Assembly: GCA_016648135.1 (NCBI GenBank)
Contig: JADDOH010001544.1
Location: 62,001-126,000, forward strand
Length of the DNA: 64,000 nt
Direction: 5' to 3'
From: Agrypnia vestita
Taxonomy: Eukaryota; Arthropoda; Insecta; Trichoptera; Phryganeidae
Shown here: positions 30,526 through 40,077 of the stretch, in pieces
Layout of the letters: each line of letters opens with the position of its first letter
Position numbering within the stretch: position 1 is the first letter of the stretch
Made by a program: the position numbers and the translations under genes
The notes under the pieces: model-generated
What the model was told of the DNA's origin: nothing
Database searches by the model: none
Seen by the model: only the letters and a program-made list of their open reading frames with translations

Positions 30526-31811
30526 TTAGGTCCTTACATATGAAATTGAGGTTTTGCCGTACTGGCAAATTTGATCTCAAATATCTTCTCTTTGGCTAGG
30601 AATTCCAAATCCAAATTTATACAGCTATTTACTCATGTATTTGTGTTTTGAAAATTATAATTCATTTGTTTTTTCCTCAATTGTTTTTTTCTTTGCGTCA
30701 CTCAGTTTACAAAACGAAAAACTTGAAATATCGCGTTATTTACGAGTACGAGTTCCACCGTGGCACCAGTGCTGCAGAAACGGCTCGAAGGATTAATGAT
30801 GTGTATGGCGACGGTGCCGCAAAAGAACACACAGTGCGTTTTTGGTTCCAACGTTTTCGTTCTGGAAATTTCGACCTGCAGAACAAGCCCCGTGGACGGC
30901 CGGAGACCAAAGTTGATAATGAAGAATTGAAGGCTATTGTGGAAGCGGATCCATCGCAACCCACATCCGAGTTAGCTGCAGGCTGCGGTGTTAGTGATAA
31001 AACTGTTTTAATCCACTTGAAACAAATTGGTAAGGTGAAAAAGCTTGAAAGGTGGGTACCTCACGAATTGAGTGAAGCAAATCAACAAACGCGCGTTGAC
31101 TGCTGCGTTGCATTACTCAACCGGCACAATAATGAAGGGATTTTAAATCGAATCATTCCCTGTGTTGAAAAGTGGATCCTGTACGATAATCGGAAGCGCT
31201 CATCGCAATGGCTGAACCCTGCCGAACCAGCCAAACCATGCCCCAAGCGAAAAGTGACTCCAAAAAAGTTACTTGTGAGCGTTTGGTGGACTAGTGCTGG
31301 TGTCGTTCACTACAGCTTTCTTAAATCTGGCCAGACGATTACGGCAGATGTCTATTGTCAGCAACTGCAAACCATGATGGAAAAGCTAGCTGCTAAACAA
31401 CCGATGCTGGTTAATCGCTCTAGGCCACTGCTGCTTCATGATAACGCTAGACCACACACTGCACAACAGACGGCTACCAAATTATAGGAGCTTCAATTGG
31501 AATGTCTAAGACATCCACCGTACTCTCCGGACCTTGCCCCAACAGATTACCATTTTTTTCGAAATTTGGATAACTTCTTGCAAAGGAAAAAATTCAACTC
31601 CGATGGGGCAGTCCAAACCGCCTTCAAAGATTTTATTGATTCCCGTCCGAATGGTTTTTTTAGTAAAGGGATCGATGAAATACCTATGAGATGGCAAAAG
31701 TGCATAGATAGCAATGGTACATACTTTGATTAAATAAATATATTATATTAAAAAAAAATCGGCTTTATGTTCCTCCCATACTAAACGTCAATTTCATATG
31801 TAAGGACCTAA
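30526..31811 (+). mobile_element. mariner element, complete but inactive
   Basis: Terminal inverted repeats begin TTAGGTCCTTACATATGAAA at both ends (30526 and, inverted, 31811) and match for 24 bp. TA lies outside each end (30524-30525, 31812-31813), the mariner target duplication. Length 1,286 bp is normal for mariner. It carries a single transposase frame that is broken at two positions. The high integrity suggests a fairly recent insertion. The right end abuts the family B foldback element starting at 31819, so one inserted beside or into the edge of the other. Confidence 0.95.
30648..31733 (+). pseudogene. mariner transposase, dead by two point changes
   Basis: Cut-and-paste transposase that acts in the nucleus on its own TIRs. 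Counting from ATG 30648: helix-turn-helix region at about residues 28-85 (TSAAETARRINDVYG...RFWFQRF), a GRP-type linker (RGRPE), a second HTH to about 130, WVPHEL at 136-141, then the catalytic triad region. The first Asp of the expected C-D-E-K-W block is Val (codon 173, GTT at 31164-31166); the second Asp is at 265 (LLHDNARPH); an in-frame TAG at 31485-31487 interrupts before YSPDLAP; the third Asp (APTDYHFF) lies 34 residues after the second, the DD34D spacing of mariner. The real start may be further downstream, near TKNLKYRVI, as the first 20 residues are unusual. Apart from these changes the frame is continuous to TAA at 31731-31733. Confidence 0.95.
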
Positions 31812-31818
31812 TATTATA

Positions 31819-32003
31819 GACGTCTCACAGAGACGAAATTATATTTTTATGAGAACGTATGTTGGAAGTATTTGGGTGCTCATAGGGCTAACGACCTATC
31901 GTAAGGCTGGCTTAAGTGAGGTCGTAGGTCCTATGAACACCTAAAGACTTCCGTACCTACTTTCCCATAAAGCAGGTACATAATTTCGTCTCTGTGGGAC
32001 ATC
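31819..32003. mobile_element. Foldback/MITE family B, complete palindromic copy
   Basis: The left half starts GACGTCTCACAGAGACGAAA and the right half ends TTTCGTCTCTGTGGGACATC; the two halves are reverse complements over most of 80 bp, including ACTTCC and the CTCATAGG/CCTATGA blocks. The whole 185 bp would fold as one hairpin. Partial copies lie at 16955-17093 and 63029-63170. No coding capacity. Confidence 0.7.
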
Positions 32004-32251
32004 AATAATATATTGATTGAACACATGTCATATTCTTTGAATGACCGTTAATTTAAAAAATATATAAAAAGTATGAAAAACTATATAGCTTTTATCCGGA
32101 ATCAGTAAATTTTAGTACCATTTTTGAAAAACTCCATCCAAGAAATCGAATTATTAAAAATTCATCAACAGTTCAATTTTTCTGTCTAATGTATGTATAT
32201 ACCAGATGAAATTTAAATCTCTGTTTGTTCTTTGTTTTAGGGGCACGAAAT

Positions 32252-32375
32252 GACCAGTTTGTTGGTCTAGGGGTTGATCACTAAGATAGCAACTAGTATT
32301 CTGGCGATCGGATCGTATATTATTTTTATGCGCTAAGCTTAGGTCGTACAAAGCAAGAATATTGATGTGTACCCA
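32252..32375 (+). repeat. tRNA-derived SINE, old copy
   Basis: GACCAGTTTGTTGGTCTAGG-GGTTGATCAC is tRNA-like, and the downstream AAGCTTAGGTCGTACAAAGC...AGAATATTGATGTG corresponds to the family body AGCTTAGTTTGAAAATAGTAAGAATATTGATGTG. Diverged from the main family. Confidence 0.55.
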
Positions 32376-32599
32376 ATTCTATCTTTTTTAGTTGCCATGC
32401 TTTTTCATTAATTTTCGCACGCCATTGCTAAGAGGTTTTATAACAATTTTTAGAGATACATACCTCCCAGGTACAAAACTTCTTAAGGAATGTATTCATA
32501 GTATTGCACAAATAATATTTAATTGTATAAATGAACCATGGTATTTTACTAATTACTAAAAAAAAGACTATCAACTTATATATGAATTTAATTGTTTGG

Positions 32600-32649
32600 T
32601 TAGGTTAGGTTAGGTTAGGTTAGGTTAGGTTAGGTTAGGTTAGGTTAGG
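32600..32649 (+). repeat. Interstitial telomeric repeat (TTAGG)10
   Basis: Exactly ten perfect TTAGG units with TTTGG before and CCAAA after. TTAGG is the ancestral arthropod telomere repeat. No subtelomeric element or second tract is seen nearby. It may derive from telomerase-mediated repair of a double-strand break, from an old chromosome rearrangement, or from microsatellite growth. Confidence 0.97.
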
Positions 32650-33455
32650 CCAAATAATATAATGGCTTAACTTTGCAATATTCCTTTAAACAAATATCGA
32701 ATATATTTATCGTTTTGATGATTTCCAGCTACGGGACGTTTAAGAAGGGTAAACGTTTTTTTCAGTCAACCGAATATGGTTGTATTAGTAAGCATTAAAT
32801 ATTTATAATATTAAATTTAAGGCCGATGTATAAAATATCTTACATTTTTAAATGCCATTAGAGTCTTTAAAAAAGCTGGTTCAATTGTCCTCGGCTAACG
32901 ATAAAAGCTTATTTTATCGAGGTGTCAGTCGGCACGGATTAAATCGAACATCGAAAAAGTCGAGAAAATAAGAACCCATAAAATGTCCGCTTCACCTTTC
33001 TATCGTAAAGGTTGATGACAAAGACAACCATATTTTGTTGCTTTTTCACAGATTTTAGAGGACAAAAACAACCGGATGCCGACGCTTTTGAAAGAGTCAA
33101 AAGTGTCCACATTAAATAAAATTCCGGCGGATATTTCATAGACACCAACATCTGTACGGCAGTGTATTCAATTCAAAGGAATCTTGGTACAAATACACTT
33201 AAATGGCCGAAATGGGCAAATTATTATTTTGGATAAAGAAAGATGAAATAAAAAAACATATTTTTTATTTCGTCTAAATTAAAATTAAAAATATAAAGGC
33301 AGATTATTATCGATATTAAATAATATTAATTTTTTTATCTCTACTTGAGTTTGATAATTTTTATATAATTTTTATTAGTTTCTCTTGAAACTTAAGTGGT
33401 GAAAAATACAAAAATTATTAATCTCAGGTAGAGATGTATGATTATGAGACTCGGG
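32650..33455. other. Intergenic, no gene recognised
   Basis: No coding or RNA features that I can support; a 70-codon minus frame at 32939-33151 has no recognised domain. Confidence 0.45.
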
Positions 33456-33458
33456 TAT

Positions 33459-33645
33459 GAGTAGATTGTTGGTGAAGTTGTCACGATGTTCGCCTCGTGA
33501 TCTGGTGGTCGGTGGTTCGAGTCCCATTCCAGGACAACAGCAAATTAGTCCTATTTTCATAGCACAGTTTTTTGGCTTAGTTTGAGAATTGTAAAAATAT
33601 TGATGCTACACGTATTCCGTGTTCGCATCTCTATTTAAAAAAAAA
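33459..33645 (+). repeat. tRNA-derived SINE, near full length
   Basis: Begins GAGTAGATTGTTGGTGAAGT like the reference copy, has the B-box GTGGTTCGAGTCCC, AGCAAATTAGTCCTATTTTC, and the tail CACGTATTCCGTGTTCGCAT followed by CTCTATTT and an A-run. Confidence 0.85.
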
Positions 33646-34245
33646 CATATTCAATATTATTTAAAATCTATTATAATCCATCTCATGAATAATAATCTCT
33701 ACAATGTATCATATAATACATTTAAATCTTTTTTTTTTTTTTTTCTAGTTCTTAAATGACCATAATGATCCGTCTTAAATTTTGTGTATTTTTTACATTA
33801 TTTAGAGAATAGACGCATTATTAGTTTAACTGAATAACGCAAGCATCAGGGGATGATAATTTCATGGGGGTAGGTAGGTTGCCACACTTTTCTATATTGT
33901 CCTACAGATATTGCGTTATTTATATTCGTACATGCTCGTCGCTTGTTTAGGATTCCAACATCAGCTTAACATTCACTTGTATTTTTTATTCATTCTTTAC
34001 CACAATCCTGAATTTTTTTTTATTTACGATTAATCTTACTTCACCCTTAAATCACTCATTCCTTTCTATATATGCCTGCATTATGACTACATTCGTTCCA
34101 TTTTTTCTAACGTTGTTACCAGGATTCCATTATTTGCTGCTAGTCCTACCTTGGCTGATCAGTTTTCAGCAGTGTTCAAAGCAATATTCGCATCTCTAGT
34201 CACCCTCACTTCGAAATATTTCTCAGCCATTCTGTTCCCATCGAC

Positions 34246-34799
34246 CAGTGTTTCTATACCTTTTTCGGCCACGGACCCCCAGGAAATAAAGCACAATTTT
34301 CAAGAACCCCCTTAATAAAAAACCAGCAATAAATTTCGGACCATTTACTTTAGTACCACACATACAAAAAAATGCACCCACATTCACATTAATTAACGGT
34401 CAATTAATGTGAAGGTTGGTGTTGCTTTTTTGCAACTAAATTAGTGATATTTGGGTTGATGTTATAACTAAGTTGTAATCTAAAATCGGATTTCACTTGT
34501 AATCTGTTTCTGTATTTGTTTTTAATATATACAAGAGTAGAGAATGCCTTTTCGTAAAGGTACGTGGTTGAGCAAAGCAGTAAATGTTTCAGTGCGTCTT
34601 CTGATATTTCATTATGTTATGTTATGTTTGTGATGATTTATACAGCACCGTTTTTGCGTGAAAGATGCTTTAAGGGCGCTTTACAGAAGCTTTGCTTTGC
34701 ATACGCTTTGCTTCCCTATCAGAAGAAGCACAGAGCGGACCCCCGTACGTATATTCGCGGACCTCTAGGGGTACGCGGACCATAGGTTAAGAAACACTG
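34246..34799 (-). mobile_element. hAT element, internally deleted
   Basis: Ends are CAGTGTTTCTATACCTTTTT (left) and AGGTTAAGAAACACTG (right), terminal inverted repeats of about 16 bp followed by subterminal CGGACC/GGTCCG-rich sequence (CGGCCACGGACCCCC; GGGGTACGCGGACC), a layout known for many animal hAT elements. Flanks CATCGAC and CATAGAA match at 5 of 7 and may be a decayed 8-bp duplication. The interior keeps the extreme C-terminus of the transposase on minus. The rest of the coding region has been lost. Confidence 0.75.
34404..34571 (-). pseudogene. C-terminal end of a hAT (ZBED/SCAND3-like) transposase
   Basis: Minus-strand frame reads TTYLYEKAFSTLVYIKNKYR, then NRLQVKSDFRLQLSYNINPN and ITNLVAKKQHQPSH, ending with TAA at 34404-34406. 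'xxYLCExxFSxLxxIKxKxRNRL...DLRLxLS...P.I..L' is the hAT C-terminal dimerisation block as found in SCAND3/ZBED-type transposases. The DDE catalytic residues lie upstream and are absent. The short piece is free of stops, suggesting the internal deletion happened before or at amplification. Confidence 0.7.
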
Positions 34800-34859
34800 C
34801 ATAGAATATACTTCCCAAGTACAAAAACTCATTCACTTGTACCAAACGTTCATAATTTA

Positions 34860-35106
34860 CCAGTATTTAGAAGAGCTACTGCTATGCTGAACAATATTAC
34901 TCTGGATATTGATCTGTCCCATGTTTCTGAGAGGATATTCCGAAGCAGGATTCTCTTACACCTTTGACGTGAATGATTTTATATATGTTTAATACTTGCT
35001 TTTGTTTATGTATATTTATATATTTCTAAATTACTTATTACATTTACGAATTAAATTTGTATTTGTAATGTAAATGTTACATAAAAAATAAATAAATTGA
35101 ATTGAA
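34860..35106 (+). pseudogene. LINE 3' end, family D
   Basis: Coding end reads RATAMLNNITLDIDLSHVSE then, shifted, FRSRILLHL, matching GRATAMLNKIALDIDIFHV in the copy at 56345-56830. The 3' UTR ends in AATAAATAAATTGAATTGAA in both copies. Only the last ~250 bp remain. Confidence 0.7.
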
Positions 35107-35109
35107 TCA

Positions 35110-35637
35110 TCACATTCCACTTATTTTTATGCATTGGTTTTAAAATAATCACTAAATTTTGGAAATACATCTCACAATTATTTTGTAAATGTTTACTTAA
35201 TAAGTACTTCATTGAATCTTTACAAAATGTGTCTTATTATTAATTAGCCGTACATCCGTGAAAAATCACGAAAAAAATAATACTAATAATGAATGAACGA
35301 ACTTTTGCGTGACCGCGCAAAATTAGCCGCGCGCTGATTATTTGTAACACTCTAATTATATAAAGTTTTAATTCCAGCAAGTTGCAAATTTACGGACAGA
35401 CAGACAGACAACGAAGTATTAAATTTAGATTCTATGCTTATCACAAGTGATTAATCTCCTTAATAGTGTTCCTTCATTCTTATACATACCTACGCCTACG
35501 GGTATGTATTTTAAACACTGTCTTACATAAAATAATTAATTTATTGATGCAAAGATTTATTGTGATAATAATCTAGTGGACATAATAAAAGGGACTTTAT
35601 TTATAATTTTCACCGTAAAACATATAGCTGCACAATA
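35110..35637. repeat. Remnant of a CAGACAGACAGA-ended repeat
   Basis: CATCCGTGAAAAATCACG and, later, ACGGACAGACAGACAGACAA (about 35392-35411) are hallmarks of the ACTAGCTG-type dispersed repeats common in insect genomes. Borders unclear; remainder unassigned. Confidence 0.3.
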
Positions 35638-36323
35638 TTTCCTCCTTTTTACTCCCTTTATATTAACTCGTGGCGTCTGCTTGCTTGCCGTCAACAAAAA
35701 CTTTGGATCGATTTTTGACCCTTTTCCCGTGATCCAATCGAGTTGAAACTTGGCAAGCAGACTCGTGGCGACGATCAAGAAATCAAATTTCCGTTAAAAA
35801 AAAATTATAATTATAGTATAATTTCAGATTTTTAGAAATTTTATTGGTTTTTTCAAATTGGAATGATTAGAAAAGTTTGCTTAGCAACGGCGCGGCGGCC
35901 CGATAACGTCGCGGAATATTTTCTAAATTTGAATTACTCCGTCGGTATAATAGTTACATCACTACGAATTTCGAAAATTTACAAAACAATTGGTTCACAG
36001 ATGACAGCAAAATTAGGTTTTTTGGGAAAAAATCAAATAATAATTTATTTCTTTTAGATTTCTGCTAAGTTTTGAAGAATTCTACATTACTCAAATCTGA
36101 TTCTGACTAAATCATTTGACGCTGGAAATTCATAAGTTACGATATTGATGATAATTGAATCTATCAAAATCTTGACATCTCAAAACATCTGACATTATAG
36201 AAATATATTAAATTTCTGTAAGTTTAGTGTTATGTTATATGTTTTAATTCGTCTTTAATTATTGTTATATTTTACAAAGAAAGGGAGAATAGTAAAAACT
36301 TGGTTTTTATGGGCTACTTTTTT
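35638..36323 (+). repeat. Unnamed repeat family E, copy 1
   Basis: Starts TTTACTCCCTTTATATTAAC then TCGTGGCGTCTGCTTGCTTG; contains GATCCAATCGAGTTGAAACT, GGCAAGCAGACTCGTGGCGA and a conserved GAATTACTCCGTCGGTA block; ends with AAAGAAAGGGAG...AAAAACTTGGTTTTTATGGG. Compared with copies at 41699 and 47773 it has about 180 bp extra around 35990-36175. GTCTGCTTGCTTGCC and GGCAAGCAGAC form an internal inverted repeat. The TCCCTTTCTTT-like start and AAAGAAAGGGA end may be short terminal inverted repeats. No reading frame is conserved; nature unknown. Confidence 0.75.
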
Positions 36324-36810
36324 AACGAGTGCAATAGTTTTGCTAGTTATTGCGCGGGCACTCGCCAACGCGTATCAACTGCGATTCTTTGGTGGCGCGC
36401 TATTCGGTACCTACAGTGGTAGTGGTACAATATACGTCACAAAGTTGACGGCCTTAACAATTAGCCATTGTAATTTGTCGGACGGAAGAACCTTTTGTGA
36501 AAATGCGCTTTGCGATGCGCAGCGGTGCAGGGGTGCATCGATATACCTATAATATTTTATTTAAAAAAATAAATTAAGCGACTGTTGGAAATTTATAAAC
36601 GGTTTTATTTGTACCTTTCTAATTATGTCAGAAAAACTCGAAAAAACTATCACCCAAATTATATATATTGTGCTTGAAAATAATTAAGATTAAAAAATTT
36701 CTTTTTTCCAAGTTACATTTTTTTATTATTTTTTCGAATAAAACGAAAACTCCTGATAAAATTAAAAAACACATAAAGTATATAATTAATAAATAACAAT
36801 GAGTAGCATG
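36324..36810. other. Unassigned; 96-codon frame partly in repeat
   Basis: A frame at 36262-36552 (plus) spans the repeat end and a G+C-richer stretch (ALFGTYSGSGTIYVTK...). It has one hydrophobic segment but no recognised domain. I make no functional call. Confidence 0.3.
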
Positions 36811-36814
36811 TTAT

Positions 36815-37392
36815 TGTGGTTGTTATGACTCTCGACTAGTGATCCAGTGGTTGTAGTGATGGTATTTTAAATGGTGACATACTAACCTTTATTGGAGATT
36901 TGTATCTGATTGCGTCGATGATTGGCAACTGATTTTTTGCAATCCGACGGGCAATCATAGGTAACAGATAACAATCATATCTTAGTTTTCAGATAAATAT
37001 CATAATAATATATATATCGTACATATAATAATACTATATAATAATACATATCCTATACATAATCTAATGATGATTTTAACCGGTTCTTTTCGGTACAGTT
37101 ATTTAGGATATGTATCCTTCCATTCCTCCTTATCCTAAATATACTGTATTATCCTAAATATAGGATGATAAAATATATTTAGGATATACTGTATCATCCT
37201 ATATTTCCTAAATATCCTCAATAACTGTACCGAAAATAACCGGTTAAAATCATCACTAGTGGTTGGTGGCTCGAGCCTCCGTTCCAGAACACCAGCAAGT
37301 TAGTCGTATTTTTATAGCACAAGCGTTTGGCGTAATTTGAAAATAGTAAGAATATTTATTCCTATGTATTTTGTGATCGCATCTACACCTAT
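36815..37392 (+). repeat. tRNA-derived SINE split by a 404-bp element
   Basis: GTTATGACTCTCGACTAGTG-ATCCAGTGGTTG continues after the insertion as GTGGCTCGAGCCTCCGTTCC, AGCAAGTTAGTCGTA, AGCACAAGCG and TTTTGTGATCGCATCTACACC. Joining across the insertion, minus one 8-bp repeat, gives a normal SINE head, so the event order (SINE first) is certain. Confidence 0.85.
36854..37257 (+). mobile_element. 404-bp hAT-like non-autonomous element with 8-bp target duplication
   Basis: Flanked by AGTGGTTG at 36846-36853 and 37258-37265, exactly repeated. Ends read TAGTGATGGTATTTTAA and TTAAAATCATCACT, imperfect inverted repeats. The right terminal ~50 bp (AACCGGTTATTTTCGGTACA on minus) is repeated in inverted orientation internally at about 37066-37120, so the right half is itself a long hairpin whose centre is a set of AGGATA/TATCCT palindromes. 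No coding capacity. The 8-bp duplication and TAGTGATG ends suggest hAT. Confidence 0.8.
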
Positions 37393-38660
37393 TTTGTGTT
37401 ATCTCTATTAACAAAAATAATTGAAAATGCATCGTAAACAAAAAACATGCCAAAAAAATATTTTGCTGTTACATTCTAAAATAAAGTTCGAAAATCTTTT
37501 AAAAGTACAGATGATGTAAATACAAGTTATATAATGTGTAATTTTAAAATTAATATTTTTCTCCGATTTTTACTTTGTTATTTATTATCATAATAATTTT
37601 AATAATTGAGTTATTAGCATTCTTTCACCAGAAAAATATTGTAAAATAAATGAGACTTTTGAAAAATTCAAAATATTTTTTTTGTATAAAATATAGGTAT
37701 GTGTGCACTTTTAATTATAAAAATAAATAATAATTATTTGAGAAAGCTAAGTTTATGATTTTTTATTTTTATCTTCGGACTTACCTACATTACAGCTTAA
37801 TTTTATGTAATTGCTACACAATAATTTTATATTGACTTAAAAGTAAAGTGTGTCATAAAAAATTTAAAAAAAATACTGCAGTAGACAAAAAAGCGAATAA
37901 TGTTAAATAATTTTCTTCATTCCATTGATGATATATTTAATTTGAAATAATGCGAAATTCTAAATTATGAAATTCACGTAATGTATTGAAAATTTCTGTA
38001 AGAATTTAGAAATAAATAAACATAACTATCATTAACCAATTTTTAAAATAATTCTTAATACTCTTATATAAAATATTCTCAACAATATTACAGAGTACGT
38101 ATTTTTTATGTGTTTTGCTACGATGAATAATGTATAAAAAATATAAACTATAGAATCGAACGTTCGAGTGTAAATGTCTATAGAAAAACATACTATCAAG
38201 TTAAAGAAATACTTAAAATACTTATTTTTAATAAATTAAAGGCAAATGTTCATCCCTGAAAATAAGGTTCGACTTATGAGGGGTGTAACCTACCCCTGTA
38301 GGCATAAGGTAAAGTATGAAATTCCCTTATCAATTGTTGGAGGGTTGGTCCCGAACTATTGTGTCCCTAATAGGCTTAATAACATCGTCAACATGACATA
38401 AAAATAACTCCACTTAAATACCCTAAAAGGTGGTGTCGATGTGGCTTATTTTGTATCCCAGGTGAGACCAAAATTCCGCTTAGCCATACAGAAAATTACA
38501 ATGATTATAATAAATTCTGTAATAAAAAGATTAGATACATTTTGCGTTGATTGGTACCTGCAGATGTACCCCAATAAAACTTGCGTACAAGTAGTTAAAT
38601 AAAGAAATTTAATTAATTTTTTAATTATGTAATTTTGTGTGTAAAGGATGAGGCTATTCA
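37393..38660. other. Intergenic, no gene recognised
   Basis: Extremely AT-rich; no coding, RNA or element features recognised. Confidence 0.5.
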
Positions 38661-38663
38661 GAT

Positions 38664-38765
38664 GTTTTTTTTTTGGAAATTGAGATGCAAACACGGAATA
38701 AATGTCGCAACAGTAGTCTTATTATTTTTAAATAAGCTAAATGCTCGAGTTATGAAAATTTTAGA
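38664..38765 (-). repeat. tRNA-derived SINE, 3' part
   Basis: On plus a T-run is followed by TTGAGATGCAAACACGGAAT and GTCTTATTATTTTTAAATAAGC, the reverse complement of the SINE tail and body. The tRNA-like head is missing. Confidence 0.65.
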
Positions 38766-38769
38766 ATGA

Positions 38770-40047
38770 CTAAAATGTTTTTAATTTTATTCATTATTAT
38801 TATATTATATTATATTAATTATTAAAATTTACGCCTGGATATTCATAAGAAACATTTATAAAAGTTAGTTGCAAATATTTGCTATTTACGAAGATACTGG
38901 GAAAAACTGATAAAATATTTTTTTATGTTTTCATCATTATTTTAAATACATAATTTTATCAAAATATAAGGGTATTATTAAAAATTATTTTATTTGGAAA
39001 TTTAAAAATTATTATTTAATTTGATTAATGTATCTTGAGGAATAAAAGAGTCCGAAACATAGATTTTCTATAGTACAATGAAAAATCGAGGTCTGTTTCG
39101 AATCAAAAGTCAATAACTCTCTTATTTCTAAAGGTATATTCATCAAATTTTGCACACATGTAAAGGACTAAATTGCTCGTATCCTGCAAGCTATACTTTA
39201 TATATTTTTTTTCTATAAAAATAACTATAAAACTTAATAGATTTGCTGGATCCACCGCTTGATAATCCAACGTCCTATAGTTCTGCCGTATATAACCTGT
39301 GTATAGAGGTTTGTCGAGGGTGCCGGGTTCAAGCTAGTTTAAATGAAAAGCAAGCTCAGTTTAAGCTTGCTGTTTTGCTTAACTTCTTATTAATTAGATT
39401 ACTGCATAGTTATGCTATAATCTAGCAAACGTGGTATTTTAATACATTAATTTGTAAGCATGGATTTGTCACACTTAAATAATTTATTTTTTTTAAATAA
39501 AGAGATGAATATGGAATATATTTTTATATAATTTTTTTTTAGTTTCCTTGAACGAGGCTCGAACCGCATATCTTATTAGGTGAATGTCTAATAGTAACGA
39601 CAAAGAAACATATTTGAATGAAAATTAAACGAGTCTTTATCAAGTAATACTTTGAAACTTATTAGAGTGAATCTCCATAAGGATAAAATATCCTACACCC
39701 TTTCACCAATTTAAACCAAATTTTGCGTAGTTACTCTTTAGGATCTTGCACAAAATAAAGGTACTATCACACATTTTCTAGCCGCCCCGCTTCATCCCTG
39801 CAATATATTTTATATTGTACGCATTACATAAATATTTTTTCATTGTTATTCCTTAGGACCATGCATTAAATAAATGCATCCTCGGCCATACCCCACCTAC
39901 ATCCTTAATTTGTATTATATCCATTCCAAATTTTTCTCAATTGTATTCTAAACCCTGAATAAAATATAATCCCTCCCAATCCTCCTCCAAACACCTCAAC
40001 CGAGTCCAGTTTGGGCCGAGTTTTGCTTAATAATAAAGAAGGCAATC
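38770..40047. other. Unassigned, probable old repeat; possible tRNA-like SINE at 39540-39605 (minus)
   Basis: The minus strand at 39605-39540 contains ATTAGACATTCACCTAATAA and GCGGTTCGAGCCTCG, tRNA-like A- and B-box features of an old SINE. CATCAAATTTTGCACACATG (39143) and CCAAATTTTGCGTAGTTACT (39716) are typical of dispersed non-LTR-like repeats. No gene. Confidence 0.35.
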
Positions 40048-40077
40048 CCGAGCAACGCCGGGTACTGACAGCTAGTA
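40048..40077 (-). repeat. Terminus of ACTAGCTG-type dispersed repeat
   Basis: CCCGAGCAACGCCGGGTACT followed by GACAGCTAGTA is the reverse-oriented counterpart of the end at 31-66. Confidence 0.5.

Larger units (their letters stand above)
33990..34840 (-). pseudogene. LINE relic, family A, split by a hAT element
   Basis: On minus, 34837-34802 reads VNEFLYLGSIFY and 34245 downward reads VDGNRMAEKYFEVRV, then AKVGLAANNGILVTTL. These are consecutive blocks of the family A polymerase; compare the copy at 43521-44160, which reads EFMYLETMFD..., AEKD and RVAVHNRILVPTQMYG. The 554-bp hAT element sits between them. The insertion adds two residues relative to the uninterrupted copy, the amount expected from a target duplication. 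Several stops occur. Confidence 0.65.

Noticed and set aside
30702..30964. 74-85-codon minus frames opposite the mariner transposase
   Set aside because: Antisense of well-supported coding sequence.
35557..35778. 73-codon minus frame (SLLAKFQLDWITGKG...) repeated in the 47.8 kb copy
   Set aside because: The frame is shared only because the DNA repeat is conserved; the third copy breaks it and no domain is recognisable.
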